64,000 bases of DNA from Eretmocerus hayati. Lineage: Eukaryota > Arthropoda > Insecta > Hymenoptera > Aphelinidae. Shown one piece after another: positions 1-11,759 of this stretch. The notes beneath the pieces were generated by a model. That model saw only the letters and a list, made by a program, of their open reading frames with translations. It searched no databases and was not told the DNA's origin. The stretch spans positions 116,964,838 through 117,028,837 of the forward strand of contig CM056744.1 of the NCBI GenBank assembly GCA_029851415.1. The letters run 5' to 3'. Each line of letters starts with the position of its first letter. The first letter of the stretch is position 1. Made by a program: the position numbers and the translations under genes.

Positions 1-260
1 CGCAGGCGCAGTCGTATCAGTCGCACAAACCAGCCATGAGTGGTGAACTGGTACTACTGTGCTAGTACTCTCGTGGTACCGTTCCAATCCCGGGGATGTG
101 TCGGGGACCTAACATGTCAGTCTTGAATCTGTACCAATTGAGTCCTCAAGGGATATCGCAGACCTGCCATTCCACCACGTTAGTTCAGTTGCAGTACCGT
201 TCAAGTCCCGGATAAATGTCGCTAACCGACTGTGTCAGGCTTGAACCAGTTGGTACTGCG
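1..260. repeat. Two imperfect copies of a ~65-nt unit with tRNA B-box-like words
   Basis: Two related stretches, about 74-138 and 190-252, share the core GTACCGTTC(A/C)A(A/G)TCCCGG followed by a TGTC(A/G)G word and a CTTGAA word. GTTCAAGTCC in the second copy fits a Pol III B box, and TAGTTCAGTTG just upstream resembles a tRNA D-arm (A box). The spacing between them is far too short for a tRNA. A decayed tRNA-derived SINE or tandem repeat is possible. No gene is claimed. Confidence 0.3.
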
Positions 261-288
261 TACTGGTCGGGTGATTCTCAATCGACTA

Positions 289-304
289 GGGGGGGGGGGG
301 GGGG
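289..304. repeat. Poly-G run (16 G)
   Basis: An uninterrupted G homopolymer. Runs of similar length occur at 34189-34201 and 62110-62124, with a C10 run at 59589-59598. Confidence 0.9.
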
Positions 305-702
305 TGTCAGTCTCCCAGAAAATCCATATCTCAACAAAGTCCTTTAGAAAAAATGGAGAGAAAGAATATTCGTCCTGAAATTCCAAGTATTTTAACCCTG
401 CGCAGGAAGATACACTACCTCTGAAACAGCCTGTCTAAGCTAATGTCAATTACATCTTTCAGGGTGAGAGGTATAGCAAAATGATCCAAGATACGAAGCA
501 GTGCCTATGCACACAGTAATTGGTTTGAAACCAGTTCCTATCACCCTCTCTGGATTTGGAAAACTTCCTCGCTTGTGACGAATGAAAGAAAAGATGAATG
601 AACTCGTAAACTAGAGTGGGAGGTCGTTTAATGGTCTCACATGCAGTCTGGGATCAGTTTCGTACATTTAGTTAAACACCACGATGTGTATGGTACAATA
701 GT
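305..702. other. Intergenic stretch, nothing recognised
   Basis: AT-rich DNA downstream of the GMC oxidoreductase 3' end. I see no coding exon, RNA gene or repeat of note here. Confidence 0.5.
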
Positions 703-708
703 TTTATT
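703..708 (-). terminator. Poly(A) signal of the GMC oxidoreductase gene
   Basis: The minus strand reads AATAAA about 80 nt downstream of the stop codon, the expected place for a polyadenylation signal. Confidence 0.55.
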
Positions 709-786
709 ACGAATATCGTAAAAAATGAGTAATTATCGTGAATTAAATATTATCACAACTAACTGAATTCCGTCCTCGCCTCGTCA

Positions 787-1198
787 TTAATAACTTAGGA
801 ATGGATTAAAAGCTACGCTAGACGGTTGTATCCATCGTTCCATTCGGGGACGTTGAACGGGCACCGGTACTATGTTATTATAATTAAAGACTGAGTCGAG
901 CTTCTTCCATTGAGTGCTGATCATATCAGCCGCTTTCTCAGCAATCATGATGATCGGTGCCATTGTGTTTGCATTAGTAATCACGGGCATTATTGAGGCA
1001 TCGGCTACTCGTAAATTGTAAACTCCGTAAACTCGTAATTCGTGATTGACAACACTTCGAAGGTCGCTTTTTGGACCCATTCGGCACGTACCAACTTGAT
1101 GATTTTCAGGCCCAGTAGTCCTTCGTATGTAACATTCCCAGTAATCATCGGAACCAAAGATGAAACTGGAATTTTTTAATGAGTTATGACAAATTTCC
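787..1198 (-). CDS. GMC oxidoreductase last exon: catalytic C-terminus
   Basis: The acceptor GAAAG|G was chosen because it alone restores phase 2 and joins to the conserved FGSDDYWEC...HQVGTCRMGP block. Nearby AG sites at 1220-1230 would be out of phase. The exon ends with LRVADASIMP, the MIAEKAADMI helix and a TAA stop at 787-789. Confidence 0.85.
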
Positions 1199-4003
1199 CT
1201 TTCGTATAAGTAATGAAAGATCTGTGACTCCGGTAACAACGATCCCTTACCTAGAACAGTGAGGATGTGGTGTCTCCTCTAACCTCAAATCCCAATTTTT
1301 CATGGTAGTAGTGTTCATGAACTTGAGCAGTTCCTTGATACCTTCTACCAAAATTTTCAGATCTAGGAGGTTTGTGAAGTAGTTTGGGTACAACAGCGGG
1401 TGGTCTGAGGGATTACTGGATTTCAACTTCATATATCCTCTACTCTTCGTCACAGCAGCCGTAGGTCTAGCATTGATGTATATCCGCGATGGGCATTTAT
1501 CCAAAGTTCCATCACTACATTCTGATTTCAATCCAGTATGTACACAAGAAGACGTGAAGCCATCGAAGAAAGCTTGGATATCTGGTATACCATCTTTTGC
1601 GTATTTTGTCTTGAAGAAAGCTGTTATCTGGGTCAATCCGGTACTTGATAGCGGACCTGTATGATTGAACAAGTACTCGTTCAGTCCATCTACATTCAGG
1701 CTTTGGTAGGAATCGGCTTTGATTGACATCTGGAATTTCAATAATGGTGTTTGATTTCGTTGTTTGTTCAAAATTTATAACCATCAAGTCTACATAGATC
1801 ATCAAAATATTCAAAGCCAGAATAATCGCACATCAAAGAATACCAACATCAAACGAGTCTTAAATTCATTTTCAGTCATATATTCTTGTCATACATCTCT
1901 GACTCAAGAATATTTTCTCAGGACTCGCATGATTCCAAATACTGGATCAACCCTTGATCAACAAAGACTCGAGTAGCAATTGAAAAAAGACCCGATGAAT
2001 GTATCAACAATGCATGATCAAGATATTGAACCAATGTTCCAACTCAAAAGAATTCTTAGGGTAAAAATTTTGTTCCTACCTTGAGACCAACAGAAACGTG
2101 ATTCTGCAAGTTTGCACCAACTGGCAAGTCCTGGACGACGGGGATGTTGAGCTTTTTTAGATCATCCGCGGGTCCGATTCCAGATAGAAGAAGCAAATGT
2201 GGTGACCCTATAGCTCCAGCTGACACTATCACCTCTTTAAGTGCCATAAACATCCTTTTAACGCCATTTTTGTCGATTAATTCGATACCATACGCCATTT
2301 TACTTGCTTTTCCATACCCTGGTAGATTCTGCACAACACTTGTGAGTATCTTTGTTACTTGTGCATTTATCATCACATACAAATTTGGTCTCTTTGATAC
2401 AGTTCTCAGGTAGTACCTGGAAATTAATTCCATCGTCAAATTTAAAGTTCATAATATTCGATAATTTCCATCCACTTAAAGTATGCAACGACAATGGTGA
2501 GTATTTGTGACAGTCATCAAAGTATCCTTTAGAAAAAATACGCCTGGAATTCCTCGAGTACCTTTAAAAATGTTCAAATATCAAATAGAATTTATCTAGT
2601 TGACTCACCTAGCAGTGTTACCCCTTTTACCATCATAAGTAAGCGCAGGTGCGACAACAACTCCTGGTTCAGCACCAGTCCTAATACCTTTAGTCTTGAG
2701 GCCCAATTCGGCTGCAGCTTTGAGCACTTCATCGGAAAAGTCCGGTTTATGAGGATAGTAGTCAATGATTAAAGGATTGTTATTCTTGAACTGAGTGAAG
2801 GTTTTATCGTTGATAAGTTCAGGATTAACCGGATTTTCGGCTTGGGCAAAGTATTTCTCAACTTCGGCGGCAGACCACCCGGGATTTCCCAAATATGACC
2901 ACGTGTCAAATATTGCTGGATGTCCACGAATGTACATCATACCATTCATGGCACCAGAACCTCCGACCATTTTACCTCGCGGCCAGTAGCATTTTCCGTC
3001 ACTATCTGAAAAACACAATGAGAAATTAGGATAGGCGTATTGTTGGTGATTTTTTTAGGGATTATAGGAGACATTCATCAGTCAATCGACTTTTTTCTTC
3101 GTCTAATTCTGCGAATAAATTGAAAAGCTCATATTCCAAAGATCTGATGGTTTACATGAGAATATGTCAACTACGTTGCTATCATCTTAGCACAAATGAT
3201 AACCAAGGCCAGAAGATTCTATTTCAATCGAAATAGCTTATGATTTCTGTAATAAATGTCGGTGACGCTAGTTAAGACTGGGGATCATGAGTGATTGTAT
3301 GATTTCTCAGATTGACGCTCGTCATAATTCACGATCCCATAAATTGATTTTGAGATACACGAGACACATTCCTAGCATGTCAAGATATCGTTTTAGATTC
3401 TTCATAAGCATTGCTCGTGGATTTCTCCAGAGAAATATGACATCCGCTTCCTGTTCACGCTTGTTTCCAAAAGCCTATTATTTGATGACTGTAACGTTTC
3501 AGGTTACCACGATACTGGACCCTACAATGATAAGTTCGAGGCAAAAATTTGACCCTCTTAGTTGTGCGAATTTTAGATTTTGACTAGTGCATTGTTATCG
3601 CGAATGATTTATAGGTTACGCATGACATTGGAACCCGGAACAGTTTTTTGATTCTTACTATAATCCGAGGCCAGAGTCTGTGCGAGCGCAGCATCAACCA
3701 CAAACAGTACAAGAACTTCTAAAAAGTTCTAATAAACGAAAATTGTGCGCATGATAAAAATCAACTCATTCAATCAACAATAGTTTACCTAGACAAGCTG
3801 TGGCATTCGGTTGAGTTGGTTCAGTCGAATAAGCCCAATCGAGAGGTGTACCAATAGAATTGAAGGCCAATCCAGGGACTGCTGCTAAGGTTGGCTCTTC
3901 TGGACCAGCTTCTACAAGAAGAACTCTCCATTTGGGATTGTCGCTGAGCCTTCTTGCAATTACTGGACCAGCAACTCCTGCACCCACGACAATAAAGTCG
4001 AAT
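787..4003 (-). CDS. GMC-family FAD oxidoreductase (glucose-dehydrogenase-like), N-terminus not located
   Basis: GMC enzymes oxidise alcohols or sugars with FAD; insect members are usually secreted. Five exons join in phase: 3789-4003, 2609-3005, 2080-2416, 1251-1729 and 787-1198. Together they encode 612 residues plus stop, counted from the FDFIVVGAG motif. Visible parts in order: the dinucleotide-fold GAGVAG (residues 7-12) with its acidic LLVEAG partner; GMC signature 1, with GKMVGGSGAMNG at about 82-93; GMC signature 2, GAIGSPHLLLLSGIG at 271-285; and the C-terminal HQVGTC with catalytic His509. N553 sits where the second catalytic His/Asn is expected. The first exon shown starts in phase 2, so an upstream exon carrying the start codon and probable signal peptide is missing. 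It was not found between 4004 and 4729 and may lie further upstream. The enzyme looks intact, not a pseudogene. The substrate cannot be told from sequence. Confidence 0.9.
1251..1729 (-). CDS. GMC oxidoreductase exon: substrate-binding domain
   Basis: The acceptor TTCCAG directly precedes an in-frame ATG, which is not the gene start. The donor is GTAAGG, leaving in phase 2. It encodes the variable substrate-side domain with two cysteines in the central part (SSC and SEC). Confidence 0.85.
2080..2416 (-). CDS. GMC oxidoreductase exon: signature 2
   Basis: The acceptor is TTTCCAG and the donor GTAGGA. It enters in phase 2, creating an AGG codon across the junction, and leaves in phase 0. It contains VSAGAIGSPHLLLLSGIGP. 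Confidence 0.9.
2609..3005 (-). CDS. GMC oxidoreductase exon: signature 1
   Basis: The acceptor is TTTTTCAG and the donor GTGAGT. The exon enters in phase 1, matching the preceding exon, and leaves in phase 2. The motif WPRGKMVGGSGAMNG is typical of the family. Confidence 0.9.
3789..4003 (-). CDS. GMC oxidoreductase exon: FAD-binding Rossmann motif
   Basis: The acceptor TTTAG precedes 4003 and the donor GTAAAC follows 3789. The exon starts with one base completing a codon and ends with one base of the next. It carries FDFIVVGAGVAG and LLVEAG. Confidence 0.88.
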
Positions 4004-4729
4004 CTAAATTCAGAAAATGTGGACCGAATTAGTTTTCAACTTCAGAATATTGATATCGAAATCGTGTATAGAAATCAAGGTTCTCCTATGAATGAAGAAA
4101 TTCTCCCCGTATTTGGCATGCGTGAAATCCAGTTCATCGGAGAAATCACCGATGATTCGATTGACATCATGATAGGAACTAAAATTTAATGGAATTACGT
4201 TCTGCCATCCCGTCACAGACATAAATTGTAGTCCATGAAACATGACAATAACATCCGACAGTTGCCGCGTGGACTAGAGACGCCTAATTGAGATTCGAGT
4301 CAAAATGAAACTTGCCATTACCGGTGCTGTAAATCGGAACAAAAATAGCCATCATATGAAAAAATGACTGCTACATACCAGACATTCATTTGAAACAAGC
4401 TTTGAGTGGATTTGATAAAAGTTAGTATGAATTTCGATTTGAGCAGCAATCGGTGATAGAACTTGTTCTATTTTCAGCCTTACGACTGATTGTTTTGACC
4501 ATTTTCATGATCCAGGATGAATAATTATCGTCAGCTGCTCGAGTTCAAGATCTTCGGGCGCAGAAATTCAGACTTCTTCCAAATTGAGCAGGATACGTAT
4601 TCACGATATCGATAATGTTACAGAATATCAATAAAATCATTTACAACTGCCGCAAGTTTCTTGAAAGAAGGAGCTCGCGCGTGTCTTTCTTGACAGTTTT
4701 ACTTCGAAAATTTCCCCTGAGATAAACTC
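4004..4729. other. Gap between the GMC body and the small secreted gene
   Basis: I searched this stretch on the minus strand for the missing GMC first exon (start codon, hydrophobic leader, phase-2 donor) and found none that fits. An open stretch at 4010-4243 runs into the intron end but is not in phase. Confidence 0.4.
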
Positions 4730-5017
4730 TCAAGAAATAGATGAACGAGTCTCGCATTCTTTGAAGCAACCACGCATCATTTCGTCAATCTCCATCACAC
4801 TATACCTGTTGTCATTTGGAGCTTCAGATTTACCCAATCGCCAGCAGCCCTCAGAAATGTCACAACGATACATCAAAGTGGACTGTAGAAGTGCCGAAAA
4901 ACTGGTAAATTTACCACACGCTGCTTGCAAATAGGCATAATCGCCAAAAGGACAACCATAGCATCCTTCGTTGATGACGTAACCATCGTGTGCAAATGGA
5001 TATGTGCTGTTCTCCTC
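4730..5017 (-). CDS. Small secreted protein exon 2: cysteine-rich body
   Basis: The acceptor is TTTGTGTAG and the frame is open to a TGA stop at 4730-4732. Seven cysteines are spaced through 95 residues, including GCYGC near the start and GCFKEC near the end. Confidence 0.6.
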   Translation of the reverse strand, partial: EENSTYPFAHDGYVINEGCYGCPFGDYAYLQAACGKFTSFSALLQSTLMYRCDISEGCWRLGKSEAPNDNRYSVMEIDEMMRGCFKECETRSSIS

Positions 5018-6702
5018 CTACACAAATAATCGATGATGATCAAAAAAGTTCATTGATTCGATGTAATTTGAGCTAAATTTATCGATGAGCAATGAGATTG
5101 ATTCAGCTGTCTAACATCCTTTTAATTTAGAACTTCTTGAACTTAGGAGTTTCTCTGGCGAAATGGAATACCGAAGTTTTGGCATTTTTATACAAGAAAA
5201 AAGGCAAGATAATAGATTGAAGTTGAAATCCCGTAATGAAAATTTTGACAAAAAATACTTTGAGAATTGTAGAGTGGCATAGTTAATGAAATCCCTCCAA
5301 GTTGATAAGATTGCGTCGTACATTTCAAAGCACTGCTCAGAACCAAAAAACCTTAGAAATTCATCAAAATCAACCGGTTATTCGACAAGTAAACTGATTG
5401 AGATAAGCTTTGGAAAAATTAAGATCTCTACTCCATAACTACAGTTAAGTGCACAAGCCGAGATAAAATTCGTTTCCATTCACTTCAATATAATTCATAT
5501 TCTTTAGCATCATGAACTAAGGAAAGTGTACCCAATATGCCCCCTGTACCCGACATGACCTCATATGCCAATCTCAGAATTGACGTCCGCTTAATATTTT
5601 TTACATTTTTCATTTCAATATGAGGAAATTAATGAACTGGACAAACTCCGTATGGTTTCTGCGTCTCTTAGAGGAAGTATATTATGAGTTTTATGCATTT
5701 TTCGTGTTTGCACACTTGAAAAATCGCCAACAAAATTGTGTTTAGTAAAACCAGTGCCAAAAATGTTTGGTTCGGACAATCTTGACCTATCTCAACGCAT
5801 TCGATTTTTCTCCCAAGACCTTCAGAACCCAACCTTGAAAATTGCAAAAGTCTGATTCGTGTCAATTTCACGAGCAAAATACAAATATCGTTCGCAAAAC
5901 TGGAGGCTAAAATTGGTGTGTACCGAACATGCCCCCATAAAGTTATCTCCAAAAGGGTGTGCAGTACGACTTTTTCATCACCCAGAACGTGTTCATCACG
6001 CCAAAAGAAGTCGGAAATGATGTTTGAAACCGGCAGAAAGCTCCAAAATGTGGATGCACGCCGATAAAAATTATTTTATGCACTTTGTCACCGATTCACA
6101 TAGGTTTCTTTGGGAAAATTAAGACAGCTTGTTCCTTGTTGATCAAAATTGGACGTACTTTGGCTCAGTTTGCAGATCTTGAATCAACCTTGGAAATGAG
6201 CTGGAGTACATTGAAAAATGTTGAGGTAGACCAGAGTGATTGAGAAATGGCATAATGGGAGCATGTTGGGTACACTCTTTCACAATAACTCGCAAAAAAT
6301 CACTTTTTGGAAAAATCGTAATAGCTCGGTTCTAGTTAGTTGGAATTAAACTCACTCCAGCTCGTTTTGAAGGTCTTGTAACGAGCTCTAATATGTGATA
6401 AAGTGCATTGGAAAATATTGAAGAAGGCCATAACTATTGGCAAAATAGCTCAAGGGGTGACATGTTGGGTACACTCACCTTATTTCCGGAATAATTTCAT
6501 TCATGGTAATATAAAATACGAGCTATGAATTCTCGATTGACACACTCAAATTTGAGATAAGAATCCATCAATAGAGAAATTTGATTGAAAGTTCATCAGT
6601 TCAAGTGTTAAAAAAGTGTATAATACTTACACCACAGACGTCACCAAAGGCTATTGAACAGATGAGCACGGTTACCGCAAAAATGTCCCGAAGATCCAGC
6701 AT
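4730..6702 (-). CDS. Small secreted cysteine-rich protein, two exons, 119 aa
   Basis: I do not recognise the family. Exon 1 (6631-6702) encodes 24 residues starting MLDLRDIFAVTVL, a hydrophobic leader with a likely cleavage after AFG. Exon 2 (4730-5017) joins in phase 0 (donor GTAAGT, acceptor GTGTAG) and adds 95 residues and a stop. If cleavage is after AFG, the mature chain holds eight cysteines: one in the DVCG stub, a C-x2-C pair (GCYGC) and five more. An even number suggests four disulphides. It is rich in acidic residues and has no membrane segment after the leader. The 1.6-kb intron carries the GTGTACCC repeat element. The protein could be a cuticular, immune or gland peptide. Function is unknown and confidence rests on phase, leader and cysteine content only. 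Confidence 0.6.
5525..6475. repeat. Inverted array of ~200-bp units ending in GTGTACCCAAC(A/T)TGCCCCC
   Basis: The box AGTGTACCCAATATGCCCCC opens the element (5525) and reappears near 5917. Its reverse complement closes it near 6259 and 6455-6475. The two right-hand units are about 200 bp apart and resemble each other in order of words (TAACT.TTGG, AGCTC, ACTGGAG). The element lies inside the intron of the small secreted gene. No transposase is seen. Confidence 0.7.
6631..6702 (-). CDS. Small secreted protein exon 1: signal peptide
   Basis: It starts at ATG (6700-6702) with a charged N-region, the hydrophobic core IFAVTVLICSIAF and a polar exit. The donor is GTAAGT in phase 0. Confidence 0.6.
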
Positions 6703-9700
6703 CTTTCGGTATTCTGGAAATGATCCAAAGTGAGAGATTAAAATTAATACTATGATATCGATCGTGCTACTGTCGGCTGAATCTCAATCTCAAGGGATCG
6801 ATCGGCTTAAATCCAAAATGCAAAAAGTATGGTAATAATGTTATCAAATAGTTCCTAGGATATCTAAATTTATCACTGATTTAAAATCTTGCGGATCATT
6901 AAGTAAGCTGAATATATTCAATTTTTTCACACGTAAGACTGATCCGATTAACGATCATTCAAAATTGATAGTCAATATCATCTCAATTTAAGTGAAATCA
7001 ATCATTGACTTCCTCTGGGTTGACTACAAAAACTAGTATATCTAAAATAAGAATAGATCAAGCTGTTGAAACAAATCGATAAGATTCTTACAATAATTTC
7101 TCATTCAAATGGAAAAAGTCATCCAACTCAGCTGTTACAGTTCTTCCGGCAGTCGTGAGAGAGAGGTGAATGCTTGCCAAACCTTCAAAATTCTCTCTAT
7201 TTATTGCATCTCCCAGTTAACCTTGTTATTTTTTCATATCTTTATGGCTTCCCCAAGGATGTGGTCACACAAATACGGGTCACACAACTCGTAGATTGTG
7301 TGAATTTCGCAATATTTACGCGGGTCTGACGCACTAAATGAGATTCGCAACTGAATTTGTGTTATTATTTTTTTTTTTTACTTGTCACGCTTACAGTCCA
7401 ATGAATGAAAATATGTATTTTGCATAGGATTTTATCTAATCCCGCTGAAAAAACCCAATCGTTTGGTGAGATGCATCATTTTTTTATCCCGGATTCTATC
7501 TTTCGATATAATGAGCAAAGCAGTGACTAATCGTGGTGGGAAAACTTTTGCTGATTTCTTTCTTCAATATTTATGCAGTGAGATGACGAGTGTACCATTC
7601 ATCGCTCTCATGTGTAACAAATTACATCCTCCTGAGAAGAATGATCGGTAGGTTATCAACTAGTTTATTGTCAGGATTACACATGGGATTCAGAGGTGAC
7701 TTTTTTGCATAGACCGATATCATCACTTTTTGAGAGTTGCCCTAAAGAACACAAATCCTAGAAGGAATTTGAAAGATTTCTGGCGGTAAATTCCCATGTT
7801 GGATATTTCTAGTACACTCTTTCTCATACTTTCGTCTTTCGTGCAAATAATGAATTGAATCAAAACAAAAATGAGCGTGGAAAACCAAGATTGCTGACTA
7901 ATCTGAATTATAGATCGAAGCTACAAAAAATAAAAATGTAAAGAAGAAATCAACAAAACAGAAGAAACAAAATCCGTACGGAAATCCCAAACTCGAAGTT
8001 ATCTCTACAATACAATCTCGTGTGACATATTGATTATTCTCTATCTCACCGTTTTCAGCAACTTCCTCATGAAACTATAGCATCACACGTGCACGATTGT
8101 GGGTGATGAAGATCAGACTCAACGGAAATTTCGCACCTCACAGTACTTGTTTAAACAGAGCTACGATGAAATTCTCCCTCTCCACCTTTTGCCCATATCT
8201 CTAAATCCTTACTCATGACGAATAGGCTCGTTGATTTTTCTTTTCATGATATACTAAATTGAGTACAGACACTTGGTGATTGCAACAATAGCCGATGCCA
8301 TCTGCACAAACTCATGTCGAGTGATAAAACACAATTGTCAGGTTTCATTTTGAAAAATCATTTATCGATTCGTGTATTGATCTGATCTACATAGATAGGG
8401 TCGTTTTCCACTTCCTTTATGATAATCTTGTGCGTTAGTAATTTCTAAGAAAAAAAAAATTTGTTTGATTATGTATGAGCTAAACGTATGATGATTATCA
8501 AGTTTGATTCTATCCGTACGTGCTATCAGTCATTTGTGTAAAATTGTGGTTGTATCCTCGTGAATATTGCATTTCACTGGTTGTAGGTATGAGTGAGTCT
8601 ATAAAATTTGCCAATAATTTGGAATATTTACTTTGAGAATTGCGATGCGGTGATGAACATTTAGGACACAAATATTTAATATGACTAGTGCTCTTTGCTC
8701 TTCAGGTTCAATAAGTCAACTTCCAAAAAAACTGGTAATGATCTTCCCGACGTTCCTACGATTCATCGTGCACTCAGGTACGTGATTCATGATTTTGACG
8801 CACAAGTGGGTAAACTAGGCCGAAAAATTTTTGTCGATCATCGTCTCTTGAAACCATCTACTCTTTTTGGAACGCAATGCTCAATTCATTCAGCGAATTG
8901 TTCACTCATTATAATAACGGATAGTATTAATAACAATGGATTTATATTATATAGATTATGTAAAAATACATGTCTATTTACTTACATTTATATGAAAATG
9001 ATGATAAATGTGAGACCGGTAGGAACGGAAAGATCAAAAATGATATAACCTGGGCCTCGCAAATCTATGTTGCAGCGTCATAAGCGCCTCGGATAACTTG
9101 AATCCCAAAATAAATAATAGCATGCGTATTTTCTATGGAGTGAACAGGAAAAGCTGTAAATTCCCTAGATCTACAATAATATCATTTTATTTGAATTACT
9201 CTTATAAACGCGTGCATCACTCACAAAACTTCCACTATTCAATTCAGATGTAATTCGAGTTATTCGATGGGGAAAAATTCACGCGTGAGGTATTCGGCAG
9301 CTTCTCTCTGATTCTCTTGAATGAATGTGGAACCGGTTCACAAAAATTTTACGAACTTGGTGATCAGCTTCTATCTTTATCGAAGAAATTTTTCGAAGGT
9401 CGAAATCAACTGAACTGGTTGAGGTCATGACTTTGAAACACTTGTAGGCTGAGATTTCTGCGATTTTGTGCTCGATGCGCATGGGGATATGCATTGTCAA
9501 TTTTAAGGTACGCAACTTATAAAGAGCAATGGTGAAATGTGTCATCAAGCTCAGCTTACCATTCAGAGTTTATTAAACATGTTGTCAACTTATTAGACAT
9601 CGCGATTCATGGTATTAGGAGAACCGTTTGAAATGTACGTGAGAAAATGAGCACGAATGGGAAGATTTTTGTATTGTGAGTGGATAATTATTGGGTCTAA

Positions 9701-10441
9701 TCCTAACGAGTTCTTTCATCTGAACTTTTTGAACAGCATCATTTGTCAAAGAAGTGAATGGAATTTGAGAAACCCAATGAACCATCATGAAAAATTTCAA
9801 TTTTACCTCCTAGCACAAAATGTCAGTATTTCAGGGGAAGAATGATCCAAAAATCCATTCATATCTTCGGAGCAAATTACACACTACGTCTCGAATCGAC
9901 CTATCGTCGTATGAATTACTTCAACACAAACAGTTTCTGATGCTTCCCAAAAGCTACAAAATCTCTGCAAAAGATAAAAATTGACCGATTCCTTCTCCTC
10001 TGTCATTTGAGTCAGAATCGTGAATTGGAATTTTTTTTCGTCAAGTCATCAAGCACGGGAAATATAAATATGCCTCTTTCACTTCCCTCCTCATCACTCG
10101 GTCTCAATTGAATTCTCAGATATGTATTTTCCGGAACAAAGTGAAGGAAGCGAATGAAACTCAAGACGACGTATTGTCCTATGCTAATGGATGCATTAAA
10201 CGGTGCGGTCCTATTACGTCAAAGTACACAGTCCTGTGCTTCCTACATAGAGTCCATAGGACTTGTCAGACAAAGCAGTTTAGATTGAGATCTAGTGCTT
10301 TCGGTAGATGACTCTATCCGAGTGGTTCAATAATAATTGCTTTCAAGTTCAAAATTACATTGAATTATAATTAGGGCAAAATTATCTTACGACTACAAAG
10401 TAAGACTCTGAGTGGAGGTGAACTTTCCTCGCTCTATAGTG
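6703..10441. other. Intergenic stretch with no supported gene
   Basis: This stretch is upstream of the 4730-6702 gene. A TATA-like ATAAATAG on the minus strand (7196-7203) could belong to that gene's promoter. Short plus-strand exon-like pieces occur at about 8706-8777 and 10121-10311 but do not join in frame. Otherwise nothing is recognised. Confidence 0.4.
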
Positions 10442-10620
10442 TTAAACTTTCCAAGGGTATACATTATTACACAGTTGTTGCAATCCCTGGCGAAATTCAG
10501 GAGGTGATATGCCAAAATTAAATTCTGATATCAAGTCTGAGCATGAATGAAAATCTTCGAACAAAACATTCTGGCCAGTACAAGAAATATTTGGTCGATT
10601 GCGATATTTTGGTATCGTAT
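10442..10620 (-). CDS. Second small secreted protein exon 2
   Basis: The frame is open from the acceptor to a TAA at 10442-10444. It carries three cysteines and joins exon 1 with a GAT codon across the junction. Confidence 0.45.
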
Positions 10621-11759
10621 CTAACAATATGGAAAAAGATGAGTTTTTACGCTGCTACCATACATGATTTCGTCTCGTTCGATCTTGAATTAAGATTTTG
10701 AACTAGCTGTTATGGAGTGAGACTGGCCATTATAAAGTTCATTTTATTGATTCGCTTGAACTGATAGTTAGAGAATATTCGAACCATTCTCTTTCAGAAG
10801 AAAATCGTTCATGAGCCACAGAACAACAGTCTTGTAAGAAAGTTGAAGGGATTCGCAGTCTCTGTCAATTCATAGTTACCATGTTATTCCAATAGTGACA
10901 GTAATTTTTGAGTACCATAAGAACCACAAGGTGACTCTGAATTGGCTAAAGGATAGACTGTCGTGCCTTTCAACTTTTTTACAAGGAGGCTAGCAAACTC
11001 ATTATCATCAACAAGTGTCATTGCCTTTATGCAGATCGACAGAATTGTCTGTATTTTTAACAGATTGGCCAGTAGCTACCCCATAAATTTTTATATCCCA
11101 TTGGAGTTAGCATCAATATTTCGATTTTCATGGGAAAGATTCTCAAAACTTCCAGTCTCAGCATCTGAATACTTCGTCTGTTTATGATCCATAATGCACA
11201 TCAGACGCAGTTGTATCAACCAAATTGGTATTCAAACACTTCTAAAATAAGATGAACTTTGGCGAATCGTTACTCAATTGAATGATTCTAGATCAAGGTA
11301 AATTTTTTTGGCTACTTGAAAGTTGAGACTCGCGAAAGATCTAATTCAACTTGCAATCGCAGGAATCTTGAAACTGATTCTTCGAACGAACTACTATGAT
11401 TTTTCATCGTTCGTAAACTTTGATCTAGCCTCTGATTTATCCATATCATACTGTGCAGACATTGGTTTTTATCTTGTATCATATCTCACGTGCGGCAGTT
11501 CGTAAGAATATCATTGAATGGAAGTATCGAAACTCTTGCTATTCAGCTCATGATAGTAGGAGATTTAGCAACAGCGGAGTGTTGAAGATTGTAAGATATA
11601 AGTTTGCACAAGAGTGGACTGATTTCGGAAGAATTGTGTGCATTTCATTCAAAAAATGATAAGACATTCAGTTAACTCACCTACAAACACAGATATCACA
11701 GCGAAAAAATTGCGAGAACGTAAAGAAACCATAAAATATATCTTGGAAAAGTGATACAT
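10442..11759 (-). CDS. Putative small secreted protein, two exons, 85 aa
   Basis: Unrecognised family. Exon 1 (11681-11759) starts at ATG and encodes a 26-residue leader with a basic N-region (KIYFMVSLRSR) followed by the hydrophobic FFAVISVFV. It ends with a GTGAGT donor in phase 1. Exon 2 (10442-10620; acceptor CCATATTGTTAG) continues in phase, giving 258 nt in all. The mature part is about 59 residues with three cysteines (ISC, HSC, QLC) and the C-terminus NNVYPWKV. It shares the two-exon leader-plus-body plan, strand and neighbourhood with the 119-aa gene, but not its cysteine pattern. An extra exon in the 1.06-kb intron is possible. The odd cysteine count argues for a missing piece or a dimer. 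Confidence 0.45.
11681..11759 (-). CDS. Second small secreted protein exon 1: leader
   Basis: The ATG is at 11757-11759 and the donor GTAG|GTGAGT. Another ATG upstream (about 11811) opens a different frame through the same donor but gives a less signal-like peptide. Confidence 0.42.

Noticed and set aside
4010..4243. Minus-strand frame just upstream of the FAD-binding exon as GMC N-terminus
   Set aside because: It hits a stop before the acceptor, is out of phase and lacks a leader.
8706..8777. Plus-strand exon-like segment (CTCTTCAG acceptor, CAG|GTACGTG donor)
   Set aside because: No partner exon on the plus strand continues its frame.
10108..10311. Plus-strand open frame with five cysteines below an ATATAAATA word
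   Set aside because: It has no ATG start and no leader, and joining to the segment near 8.7 kb hits a stop quickly.
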